The notes under the pieces: model-generated
Databases searched by the model: none
The model's input: the letters and a program-made list of their open reading frames with translations, nothing else
What the model was told of the DNA's origin: nothing
Made by a program: the position numbers and the translations under genes
Source of the DNA: Solobacterium sp.
Lineage (GTDB): Bacteria > Bacillota_I > Bacilli_A > Erysipelotrichales > Erysipelotrichaceae
Reading direction: 5' to 3'
Assembly: GCA_017512725.1 (NCBI GenBank)
Contig: JAFWEW010000031.1
Location: forward strand, 86,353-150,352
DNA: 64,000 nucleotides
In this document: piece after piece, positions 45,243 through 54,300 of the stretch
Position numbering within the stretch: the first letter of the stretch is position 1
How the letters are laid out: every line of letters begins with the position of its first letter

Positions 45243-45470
45243 ATGAATCAGATGCGATTTAAACAAAACTTGTCCGATGCCGGATGCAGTATCACGACAA
45301 TAGACGAAATCACCGGAATGTGTGAATCGGGGAACATAGAGGGAGCCTTGCATCTCTTGAGGAAAGACCGGTGCAGACTGATGGATGAGCTGCATGAAAG
45401 CGGAAGGAAGGTCGACTTACTGGACGTTCTGATCCACAAAATGAAGAAAGTGCTTCAGGCAAATCAATGA
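45243..45470 (+). CDS. Small conserved protein in a LysR divergon
   Basis: The protein is 75 aa from the ATG at 45243, which follows GAGG; the in-frame ATG at 45225 has no site. It is helical and charged, with LLRKDRCRLMDELHESGRKVDLLDVLI, a pattern I have seen in small Bacillota proteins next to regulators or hydrolases. No function is known. It is the first gene of the divergon. Confidence 0.65.
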   Translation: MNQMRFKQNLSDAGCSITTIDEITGMCESGNIEGALHLLRKDRCRLMDELHESGRKVDLLDVLIHKMKKVLQANQ

Positions 45471-45489
45471 AATACGGAGGAAGATGATC

Positions 45490-46476
45490 ATGATGAAGAC
45501 AGAAGAACTGAAAATGGTTAAGGAATGGGATAAGACATTCCCCAAAAGCGAAAAGGTGAATCACAGCAAAGTAACATTTGTAAACCATTTTGGCATTACG
45601 CTGGCGGCAGATATGTATGTACCAAAGGACGCATCCGGAAAGCTTCCTGCAATTGCTGTATCCGGTCCTTTCGGAGCATGTAAGGAGCAGGCATCCGGGC
45701 TTTATGCACAGACAATGGCTGAAAGAGGATTTCTTACAATCGCATTCGACCCTTCATTTACGGGAGAGTCCGGTGGATTTCCAAGAGCGATGCATTCACC
45801 TGATATTGACGTAGAAGATTTCCAGGCGGCTGTTGATTTTCTTTCGGTACAGGACAATGCAGATCCAAATCGCATTGGCATCATCGGCATCTGCGGCTGG
45901 GGCGGAATGGCTCTTCAGACAGCGTGTATCGATACAAGGATCAAGGCGACCGTCACCTCAACGATGTACGATATGTCACGTATTGCCGGCAACGGGTATT
46001 TTGATTCGGCTGACAGCAAAGCAGCAAGACAGGCCGCAAGAGAAGCACTGAACAGACAGCGCACAGAAGACTACCGAAATGGCAGCTATGAAAGGGCCGG
46101 CGGTGTGGTCGATCCGCTTCCGGATGACGCTCCGTTTTTTGTGAAGGACTATTACGATTACTATAAGACGGACAGAGGCTATCACGCCCGCTCTCTCAAT
46201 TCCAATGACGGATGGGCTGTGCAGGCAGGGACATCCCTTGCAAACACAAGACTGTTCACTTATGCGGGAGAGATTGACAGTGCTGTGCTTATGATACACG
46301 GCGAAAAAGCACATTCCTGTTATATGAGTCAGGATGTGTTCAAACTCCTGAAGGGAGATAACAAAGAACTCATGATCATTCCTGATGCTGTGCACACAGA
46401 CCTGTATGACGGCGGTGATAAGAATTATATCCCCTTTGACAGGCTGGAAAGCTTCTTTAATGAGTATCTGAAGTAA
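45490..46476 (+). CDS. Dienelactone-hydrolase-like alpha/beta hydrolase
   Basis: The protein is about 328 aa. GGAGG lies 9 bp before the ATG at 45490; neighbouring ATGs at 45484 and 45493 are alternatives. The region IGIIGICGWGGMAL is where this family has its nucleophile elbow; a Cys there, in place of Ser, recalls dienelactone hydrolase. A late PDAVHTDLYDGG provides the histidine. Substrate unknown. The FMN reductase follows after 17 bp. Confidence 0.8.
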   Translation: MMKTEELKMVKEWDKTFPKSEKVNHSKVTFVNHFGITLAADMYVPKDASGKLPAIAVSGPFGACKEQASGLYAQTMAERGFLTIAFDPSFTGESGGFPRAMHSPDIDVEDFQAAVDFLSVQDNADPNRIGIIGICGWGGMALQTACIDTRIKATVTSTMYDMSRIAGNGYFDSADSKAARQAAREALNRQRTEDYRNGSYERAGGVVDPLPDDAPFFVKDYYDYYKTDRGYHARSLNSNDGWAVQAGTSLANTRLFTYAGEIDSAVLMIHGEKAHSCYMSQDVFKLLKGDNKELMIIPDAVHTDLYDGGDKNYIPFDRLESFFNEYLK

Positions 46477-46493
46477 TCGGAGGGTAAAAATAC

Positions 46494-47033
46494 ATGGGTA
46501 AAAACGTATTGATCATATCTGCCAGTCCGCGCTCTGGCAGCAATTCTCACCTTCTGGCCAAAGAGTTTGGCAAAGGGGCAAAAGAGGCAGGAAACGAAAC
46601 AGAGATTATTAGCCTTAAGGATAAAGATATCAGGTTCTGCAGAGGCTGCTTTGCATGTCAGAAAACACAGAGATGTGTGATCCGTGATGATGCGGATCTG
46701 ATCGAGCAGATGATGGAAAAAGCAGATGTTCTGGTATTTGCTACACCGATTTATTATTACGAGATGAGCGGGCAGATGAAGACTATGCTCGACAGGGGAA
46801 ATCCTCTGTATACAACAGATTACGCATTTCGTGATGTGTATCTGATCGCTGCTGCGGCTGAGGATGAAGAACATGTCTGGCAGAGAGCGAAAAGCGGTTT
46901 GGAAGGATGGATAGAATGCTTTCCCAAAGCAAGGCTTGCCGGATGTGTATTTGGCGGTGGTGTGACAGAAGAAAAAGAAGTGCTGGGAAGCACTGCCATG
47001 GAAAAAGCTTACGAGATGGGAAAAAACATATGA
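46494..47033 (+). CDS. NADPH-dependent FMN reductase-like flavoprotein
   Basis: The protein is 179 aa. SASPRSGSNSHLLAKEF is the FMN loop of the iron-sulfur-flavoprotein / NADPH-FMN reductase family, and CRGCFACQKTQRC provides the cysteine segment common in that family. YYYEMSGQMKTMLDR follows. It would reduce quinones, flavins or small electrophiles. CGGAGGG precedes the ATG. The stop overlaps the start of the lipoprotein gene. Confidence 0.88.
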   Translation: MGKNVLIISASPRSGSNSHLLAKEFGKGAKEAGNETEIISLKDKDIRFCRGCFACQKTQRCVIRDDADLIEQMMEKADVLVFATPIYYYEMSGQMKTMLDRGNPLYTTDYAFRDVYLIAAAAEDEEHVWQRAKSGLEGWIECFPKARLAGCVFGGGVTEEKEVLGSTAMEKAYEMGKNI

Positions 47034-47587
47034 GATTTATAAAAGATGGAATCAAAGATCTGCATGTTCTCCTGTTAGTACTTGTGGTGATGCTTGCCGG
47101 GTGTGGAAGAAAAACAGCAGAAATAAAAAAGGATCCGGTGACAGAAGATCAATCTGTTTTAACGGTGACTGCAGATAACAGAAAGCCTGAGGAATCGGCA
47201 GATCTGACACAGGAGGCAAAGGATATGGAACTGGTAATGACGATTGATGGAATTGAGGTCAGTGTTGTATGGGAGAAGAATGAGTCCGTGGATGCGATTC
47301 GGAAATTGGCAGCTTCCGGTGGACTTGAGATCAATATGTCCATGTATGGCGGGTTTGAACAGGTTGGTTCCATTGGACAGAGTATTCCGAGAAACGATGA
47401 ACAAACTGCCGCAAAAGCCGGAGATATCGTTCTGTATTCAGGAAATCAGATTGTCGTGTTTTATGGTTCCAATTCCTGGGCATATACAAGGCTTGGCAGA
47501 ATAACGGACAAAACAGAGCAGGAATTAGCGGAGATGCTGGGAAACGGGAATACAGTGCTGAGGTTTGAGACAGGGTCGGAAAGATAA
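47030..47587 (+). CDS. Cyclophilin-like-fold lipoprotein
   Basis: The protein is 185 aa. The ATG at 47030 overlaps the preceding TGA (ATGA). A signal peptide with lipobox MLAGC is followed by a Glu/Asp-rich linker and a domain with GDIVLYSGNQIVVFYGSNSW, typical of the cyclophilin-like (Cyclophil_like) proteins often encoded beside flavoproteins. Binding partner unknown. An earlier in-frame ATG (46907) lies inside the reductase gene and is rejected. Confidence 0.8.
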   Translation: MRFIKDGIKDLHVLLLVLVVMLAGCGRKTAEIKKDPVTEDQSVLTVTADNRKPEESADLTQEAKDMELVMTIDGIEVSVVWEKNESVDAIRKLAASGGLEINMSMYGGFEQVGSIGQSIPRNDEQTAAKAGDIVLYSGNQIVVFYGSNSWAYTRLGRITDKTEQELAEMLGNGNTVLRFETGSER

Positions 47588-47716
47588 CCCGCAATTGATC
47601 GGTCCAGGGAAGGCTCTGAAAAAACGCATTCATTACGAAATTTTTCGAATCTCATATAGTTCTGAGTACATTCTGGGTACACGAGAAAATCAAAAGAGCA
47701 TTCGAATTTCAAAAGG

Positions 47717-47744
47717 ACAGTGCTGGTTCGGCACTGTTTTCTTT
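47717..47744 (+). terminator. Intrinsic terminator
   Basis: ACAGTGC pairs with GCACTGT around TGGTTCG, followed by TTTCTTT. It ends the LysR-controlled operon. Confidence 0.75.
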
Positions 47745-47874
47745 ACAACTCTTGAAAATTATGAAATTTCGAAAATGGAAGGTATGTTAGAATAAAAAAA
47801 ACATTTCTTTTATATAAAATTTTTTTATAACGCATTAGAAGTGCCCGAAAAAACAGATTCGGAGGTGAGCCTTT
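47745..47874 (+). other. AT-rich promoter region of the sensor pair
   Basis: This stretch holds GAAATTTCGAAAA-type palindromic repeats and long A and T runs but no gene. A GGAGGTGA ribosome binding site ends it. A promoter is expected; I could not fix the hexamers. Confidence 0.4.
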
Positions 47875-50800
47875 GTGAGAGTACAAAAACACCTGAAACA
47901 GCGGATTCTACTGTTCCTGTTTTTTGCATGTTCAATCACGATTTCCCTTCCAATCAAAGCGCATGCGGAAGAAAAGACGAAGGTTATCCGGATCGGCTGG
48001 TTTGAGTCTACCTTCTGTTACCGGGATTCCTTCGGCAGACGGTGCGGCATTGACTATGAATACCAGCATAAGATCTCTGCCTATACCGGATGGACCTATG
48101 AATATGTCGAAGACAGCTGGCCGAATCTGTTTCAGAAGCTGATGGCAGGCGAGATCGATATGCTGAGTGACGTTTCCTATACGGAAGAACGCACCGAATC
48201 CATGCTGTTTCCGGATCTGCCCATGGGAACGGAATCCTATTACATCTATATCGATGCGGATAACCGGACGATCACCGCAGAAGATCTGAGTACGTTTAAC
48301 GGAACGAAGATCGGTGTAAACAAAGGCAGTGTTCAGGAAGGCTTTCTGGCAGGCTGGATCGAAAAGAACAACCTGAATGTTGAAATCGTTCCTTTGGTGG
48401 ATGAAGAAGAAGCGTCCATGGGCATGATTGATACGGGAGAAATCGACGGTTATGCCTCGACGAATACCTTTGGTGCGAAAGGAAAAGTAGCCCCTGCCTG
48501 CAGAATAGGCTCTTCGGATTACTACTATGCGGTCAATAAGAACCGTCCGGATCTTCTGGCAGAGCTGAACTATGCCCTGGCGGCGATTCAGAATGAAGAC
48601 CCGTATTTCAATACAAGAATGTCGGAAGAACATCTTTATACCACGAACACAAACGCCTTCCTGACATCCAGTCAGGAAGACTGGCTCAAAGAACATGGTA
48701 CGATCCGGGTCGGATACCGGCAGGACTTCCTTCCGTTCTGTCAGACGGACAAGGCGACCGGAGAGATGACCGGTGCGCTGAAAGACTATCTTGCCCATGC
48801 CGCATACAGTCTGAAGAATTCGGATATCCAGTTTGAGACGATTCCATATGCCTCAACGGAAAGTGCACTGGAAGCGATGAAAGCCGGAAAGATCGACTGT
48901 GTGTTCCCGGTATACCTGAGTTCCTATGATTCCAATGAGACCGGTGTAAGGCTTACCAGCCCGGCCATGACAACCGAAGTGAACACCGTCATGCGTGTGG
49001 CGAATGATCAGGCACTTTCCCAGGAAAGCGAGGTTGTCTTTGCGGTCAATGCCGGGGATGTCAATACAAGAACGTTCATCATGGAGCACTATCCTGCAAG
49101 CTCGATCGTGACCTGTAAGAACAATGCCGAAGGCTTTGATCTGGTCAGTTCAAAAAAGGCAGACTGTGTTCTGGTGAGCAATTACCGTCTCCCTGCTGCC
49201 GATGAGGAACTGAAGAAAAATGCGCTGTACTCGGTTCCGACCGGAGAATCCATTCCGTTCTCGTTTGCGGTAAACAAGGATAACCGGGAACTGTATTTTA
49301 TCCTGAACAAAACCGTTGTCATGACGAAGAGAGAGGATATGGATTCTGCGCTGGCGTCTTACATGAATACGAATCCGAAGGTATCGCTGGGCGAGTTCCT
49401 CAGGGATAACTGGATCTGGGTGCTCGTTCTGCTCACCGCAGTGTTTGCCACCATCCTGGTACTGCTGTATCAGAAGATGAAAGCAGAGCGGACGGCCAAT
49501 GAACAGCAGCGGATGCTGGAAGAAGCGGCCAAAATCGCCGAACTGAAGGAGTCGATCACGTCGCTTCTGGATAATATGCCGGGCATGACCTTTACCAAAG
49601 ATGCCGAAACCGGAGTTTATCTTGCCTGCAACCAGGCGTTTGCGGAATATGCGCATAAAACCTCACCGGCGGCTGTGACAGGCCTTACCGATGCGGAACT
49701 GTTTGACAAGAAGACTGCAGATCATTTCGTGGAAGAAGACAAAGTGGCACTTTCCATGGATGAGCCCTATATCTTCTTTGAGGATGTACCGGATGCGGCA
49801 GGCAACCAGCGGCAGCTTCAGACCACCAAGCTGAAATATACCAATACTGCCGGAAAGAAATGCGTGCTTGGCATTTGTCAGGATGTTACGGATATGGTGC
49901 GCATCCAGCGTGAGAATGCGACCACGAAGGAAGCGTACGAAACCGCAAGAAGCACCGGTATCATCTATACCCATATCGCGCAGGCACTGGCCCGCGGATT
50001 TAACTATCTGTACTACACCAACCTCGACAGTGAAGAGTTTATTGAATACCGCACCGAGGAGAACGGTACGCTTACCGAGGTCCGCCGCGGCTACCACTTC
50101 TTTGAGGAATGCAGGGATTACATAACAAAATATATCTACCAGGATGACCAGGCTTCCGTTGAAAAGACAATGAACCGGAGGAATCTGGTCAAAGCCCTGG
50201 ATCAGGACGAAACGGTTATCCTGACCTGCCGGATGGTTCTCGAGAGCGGTGTGCGCTATGTCAGTATGCGTATTTCCCGCATGGAAGATGATGACCGGTT
50301 CATCGTCATCGGTATCTCGGATATCGATGATCAGATGCGGCATCAGCGTGCAGAGGAACGGATGAAGGAAGAACAGATTGCCTACGCCCGTCTGAGTGCC
50401 CTTGCCGGCGACTTCCTCTGTATATATGTCGTTGTGCCGGAAAGCGGCTGGTACCGGGAATTCAGTGCGACAAACCAATACGAAACACTGATGGAGAAGA
50501 AGGAAGGCAGGGATTTCTTTGGGACTGTACGGGAATCCGCAAAGCGGGTAACATATCCGGATGATCTGAACCGCTTCCTTTCCACCTTCACCAAAGAGAA
50601 CGTCATGGATGAGATCGAACGCAGCGGCATCTTTACCCTGAGTTACCGCATCATGATCGAGGAACGGCCTACCTATGTACAGCTTAAGGCTGCCATGGTA
50701 GAAGAAAAAGAAGGACGGCGTCTGGTTGTCGGAATCAGCGATATCGATGCACAGGTACGGCAGGAAGAGCAGTATGTACAGAACCTGTCGAAGGCACGGA

Positions 50801-51282
50801 TCGAGGCGAGTATTGATACCCTGACCGGAGTCAAGAACCGGCATGCCTATCTCATGGCAGAGGAACGTCTGAACGAGCAGATCGAACAGCAGAATGCACC
50901 GGAGTTTGCGGTGGTCATTCTCGACGTCAATGACCTGAAGCGGGTTAACGATACGGAAGGGCACAATGCCGGTGACCAGTACATCCGGGATGCCTGCAAG
51001 GTCATCTGTGATACCTTCAAGCACAGCCCGGTGTTCCGGATCGGCGGAGATGAATTCGCGGTCATCGTACAGGGAAATGATTATCAGAGCATCGATCAGC
51101 TGATCGCTCAGGTAAAGGAACACAATGAAACGGCAAAGCAGAACGGCTGCGTCGTGATTGCCTGCGGTATGTCCCGCTATGAGGGAGATGACTGTGTGGC
51201 ACCGGTATTTGAACGTGCTGATCAGCTGATGTACGAAAATAAAAATGACCTGAAAACAGAAAAGACCTGTGAATCGGTATAA
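47875..51282 (+). CDS. Dual solute-binding / multi-PAS / GGDEF membrane protein
   Basis: The protein is 1135 aa with a GTG start after GGAGGTGA. A signal peptide ends after AHA (residue 31). Two bacterial solute-binding (SBP_bac_3-like) domains span about 38-265 and 280-505 and face outside. One membrane helix (about 511-533) leads to PAS regions at about 555-680, 695-835 and 840-960, then a GGDEF domain with RIGGDEF at 1055-1061. The metal site DVNDLKRVND looks active; no RxxD inhibitory site precedes GGDEF. It should make c-di-GMP in response to amino-acid-like ligands. Its PAS core resembles that of the next protein. Confidence 0.88.
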   Translation: MRVQKHLKQRILLFLFFACSITISLPIKAHAEEKTKVIRIGWFESTFCYRDSFGRRCGIDYEYQHKISAYTGWTYEYVEDSWPNLFQKLMAGEIDMLSDVSYTEERTESMLFPDLPMGTESYYIYIDADNRTITAEDLSTFNGTKIGVNKGSVQEGFLAGWIEKNNLNVEIVPLVDEEEASMGMIDTGEIDGYASTNTFGAKGKVAPACRIGSSDYYYAVNKNRPDLLAELNYALAAIQNEDPYFNTRMSEEHLYTTNTNAFLTSSQEDWLKEHGTIRVGYRQDFLPFCQTDKATGEMTGALKDYLAHAAYSLKNSDIQFETIPYASTESALEAMKAGKIDCVFPVYLSSYDSNETGVRLTSPAMTTEVNTVMRVANDQALSQESEVVFAVNAGDVNTRTFIMEHYPASSIVTCKNNAEGFDLVSSKKADCVLVSNYRLPAADEELKKNALYSVPTGESIPFSFAVNKDNRELYFILNKTVVMTKREDMDSALASYMNTNPKVSLGEFLRDNWIWVLVLLTAVFATILVLLYQKMKAERTANEQQRMLEEAAKIAELKESITSLLDNMPGMTFTKDAETGVYLACNQAFAEYAHKTSPAAVTGLTDAELFDKKTADHFVEEDKVALSMDEPYIFFEDVPDAAGNQRQLQTTKLKYTNTAGKKCVLGICQDVTDMVRIQRENATTKEAYETARSTGIIYTHIAQALARGFNYLYYTNLDSEEFIEYRTEENGTLTEVRRGYHFFEECRDYITKYIYQDDQASVEKTMNRRNLVKALDQDETVILTCRMVLESGVRYVSMRISRMEDDDRFIVIGISDIDDQMRHQRAEERMKEEQIAYARLSALAGDFLCIYVVVPESGWYREFSATNQYETLMEKKEGRDFFGTVRESAKRVTYPDDLNRFLSTFTKENVMDEIERSGIFTLSYRIMIEERPTYVQLKAAMVEEKEGRRLVVGISDIDAQVRQEEQYVQNLSKARIEASIDTLTGVKNRHAYLMAEERLNEQIEQQNAPEFAVVILDVNDLKRVNDTEGHNAGDQYIRDACKVICDTFKHSPVFRIGGDEFAVIVQGNDYQSIDQLIAQVKEHNETAKQNGCVVIACGMSRYEGDDCVAPVFERADQLMYENKNDLKTEKTCESV

Positions 51283-51313
51283 AGAGAACAGACAGTAACA
51301 GAAGAAGAATTTT

Positions 51314-54300
51314 ATGACAGAGAAGAAAACAAATGTCCCTGCGGGGACCGGGCCGGAACAGGCTTCCGGCGGACTGCGGCCGGGGTTTACACCCCTTGGC
51401 ATGTGGGCGTTCTCAATCGGTACGAGTATCGGCTGGGGTTCGTTCATCGTAACCTGCAATACCTATCTGCAGAAGTCCGGCGTGCTTGGCACGATCTTCG
51501 GCCTTCTGATCGGCATGGCAGGCATTCTTGTGATTGCCTGGAACCTGCAGTACATGATCCAGGAAGCACCGGATGCGGGAGGCATCTATTCCTTTTGCAA
51601 ACGGTTCACCGGAAAGGACTTCGGATTCCTTGCCTTCTGGTTCATCCTGCTGACGTATCTTGCCATCCTGTGGGCCAACATGACATCGCTCCCGCTGTTT
51701 GCGCGGTTTTTCCTCGGCAATACGTTCCAGTTCGGCTTCCATTACCATATCTTCGGCTATGAGGTATGGCTTGGGGAAGCACTGCTTTCCATGTGTGCCG
51801 TGGCACTCATCGGTTTTCTCTGTGTAAAGAGTTCACGCCTGCCTGGAAAGATTATGACCGTTGCGGCTCTGACGTTTGCGGTCGGCTTTACGGTATGCGC
51901 CCTGATTGCGATTTTCCGGCATAATCCTTCGTTCCAGTATTCTCCGTATTATCTGGAAGGTTCGAGCACGCTCTCGCAGATCATCCGCATTGCGGCGATT
52001 TCGCCATGGGCATTTATCGGGTTTGAAAATATTTCTCACTTCTCGGAAGAATATGATTTCCCGGTGCGGAAAGTACGCGGCATTCTGATCGCTTCCGTAC
52101 TGGTAACGACACTGCTGTATCTGTTTGTTACGCTGCTTTCGGTATCGGCTTATCCGCCGGAATATCAAAGCTGGCTGGCGTATATCCAGGACATGGGCAA
52201 CCTGGAGGGAGTCAAGGCAGTTCCGGCATTCTATGCCGCAGGCTATTATCTTGGCGATACCGGCATTACGGTACTGATGTTTGCGCTGTTCGGGGTGATC
52301 CTGACCAGTCTGATCGGAAATCTGCTTGCCCTGAGCCGTCTCTTATTTGCGGCGGGAAGAGACGGAGAAGTATCTGCTTCTCTGGCGCAGCTGAATGAAC
52401 GCGGTATTCCGTATAAGGCAATCGTGGCCGTTGTTCTTATTTCACTGTTCATTCCGTTTCTGGGAAGAACGGCAATCAGCTGGATCGTGGATGTTACAAC
52501 GCTTGGCGCAACGATGATCTATGGCCTGATTTCGTATTCGGTGTACCGTCATGCAAAACAGGAAGGGAAACAGACCGAAACCGTTACCGGCGTGCTCGGC
52601 GTATTCCTGAGTTTTGTGATCATACTGCTTCTGCTGATTCCGGGCCTGATGCCGTTCCATGCTATGGAAACGGAATCCTATATTCTGTTCATTGTCTGGT
52701 CATTGCTGGGTCTTGTGTATTTCCGGAGAATGGTCCGGCTGGATCAGAACCGGAATTACGGGCAGAGCGTGATCGTCTGGATCATTCTTCTGATCCTGAT
52801 CATGTTCGCCTCGATGATGTGGGTTTCCCGAATGACCGAGAATGCGGCGAATGAAGCAGTTCATAATATTTTTGAATATCATGAGACGCATCCTGTAGAT
52901 GATACGAATGAAGTCATCCGGGAAGAACGCATTTCCTATCTGGAAGAACAGGCGAAGGATATCAGCCGGGTCAATGCAATGTATATCGGTGTTTCCATGG
53001 GAATGTTCCTGCTGGTCATCATAATGATGCTGAACAACTACCGCGACAACCAGAAGCTCGGTGTACAGCTGAGTGAAGCGGAAGAAGAAGCGGAAGCCGC
53101 AAAGAAGATTGCGGCGATGCGGCAGACGATTTCGTCCCTGCTGGAGAATATGCCGGGTCTTGCCTTTACCAAAGATGCGGCAACCGGAAAGTATCTGGTA
53201 TGTAATCAGGCATTTGCGGAGTATGCACATAAAAAGAATCCGGAAGGAGTTGTAGGACTTACCGATGCGGAAATCTTTGACGCGGAAACGGCAGCGCATT
53301 TCGTAAAAGATGATCAGATGGCGCTCTCAATGGAGAAGCCGTTTATCTTCATTGAAGAAGTACCGGATGCGGCAGGCAAACCGCGCCGGTTCCAGACGAC
53401 CAAGCTGAAGTATACCGATGACGAGGGAAGAGACTGCATTCTTGGTATCTGTCGGGATGTGACGGAAATGATGCGCATCCAGCATGACACTGCCATGACA
53501 AAGGAAGATTATGAAACTGCGGGCAGTACCAGCATCATGTATACCCATATTGCGCAGACTCTGGCCCGCGACTATATCAATATGTTCTATGTGAATCTCG
53601 ACACCGAGCAGTACATTGAGTACCGCAGAGGCAACAAGAGCAGTGAACTTTCCAAGATGCACCGGGGCTGGCATTTCTTCAGTGACTGTATGGCAGAACT
53701 GAGTGAGCGGGTCTATCCGGAAGACCGGGAAGCGTTCCTGGAAGCCATGGACCGCCGCACGCTGATGAAAGCACTGGATCGGAAAGATACCTTTGTCATG
53801 ACGTACCGGGAAATCGTCGGAGATGAACCGACCTACGTCAGTATGAAGGTTTCCCGTATGGAGGATAATGATCATTTCATCATCGTAGGTATTTCCAATG
53901 TCGATGCTGAGATGCGGGAAGCGATGGCAAAGAGCGAAGCCCTTGCGGAAGCGCTGGCTGCTGCAGAAGAAGCGAATAAGTCCAAGACGACCTTCCTTTC
54001 CAGCATGAGCCACGAGATCCGTACACCAATGAATGCGATTATCGGTCTGGATAAGCTGGCACTGCGGGATGAAACGCTTAAGGAACAGACCCGGACGTAT
54101 CTGGAGAAGATCGGCGGAAGCGCAAGTCATCTGCTGGATCTGATCAACGATATTCTGGATATGAGCCGGATCGAATCCGGACGTCTGGTCCTGCACAAAG
54201 AAGTATTCTCACTGACTGCCATGCTGGAACAGATCAATACGATGGTCACATCACAGTGCGATGACAAAGGCCTTACCTATGAGTGCCGTATTCTGAACGA

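Noticed and set aside
47565..47795. 76-codon frame after the cyclophilin-like lipoprotein
   Set aside because: It spans an intrinsic terminator and has no ribosome binding site.
49663..51459. 598-codon open frame on the minus strand opposite the GGDEF gene
   Set aside because: The overlapping sense protein has continuous domain structure; the antisense product is an artefact of codon bias and crosses into the next gene.
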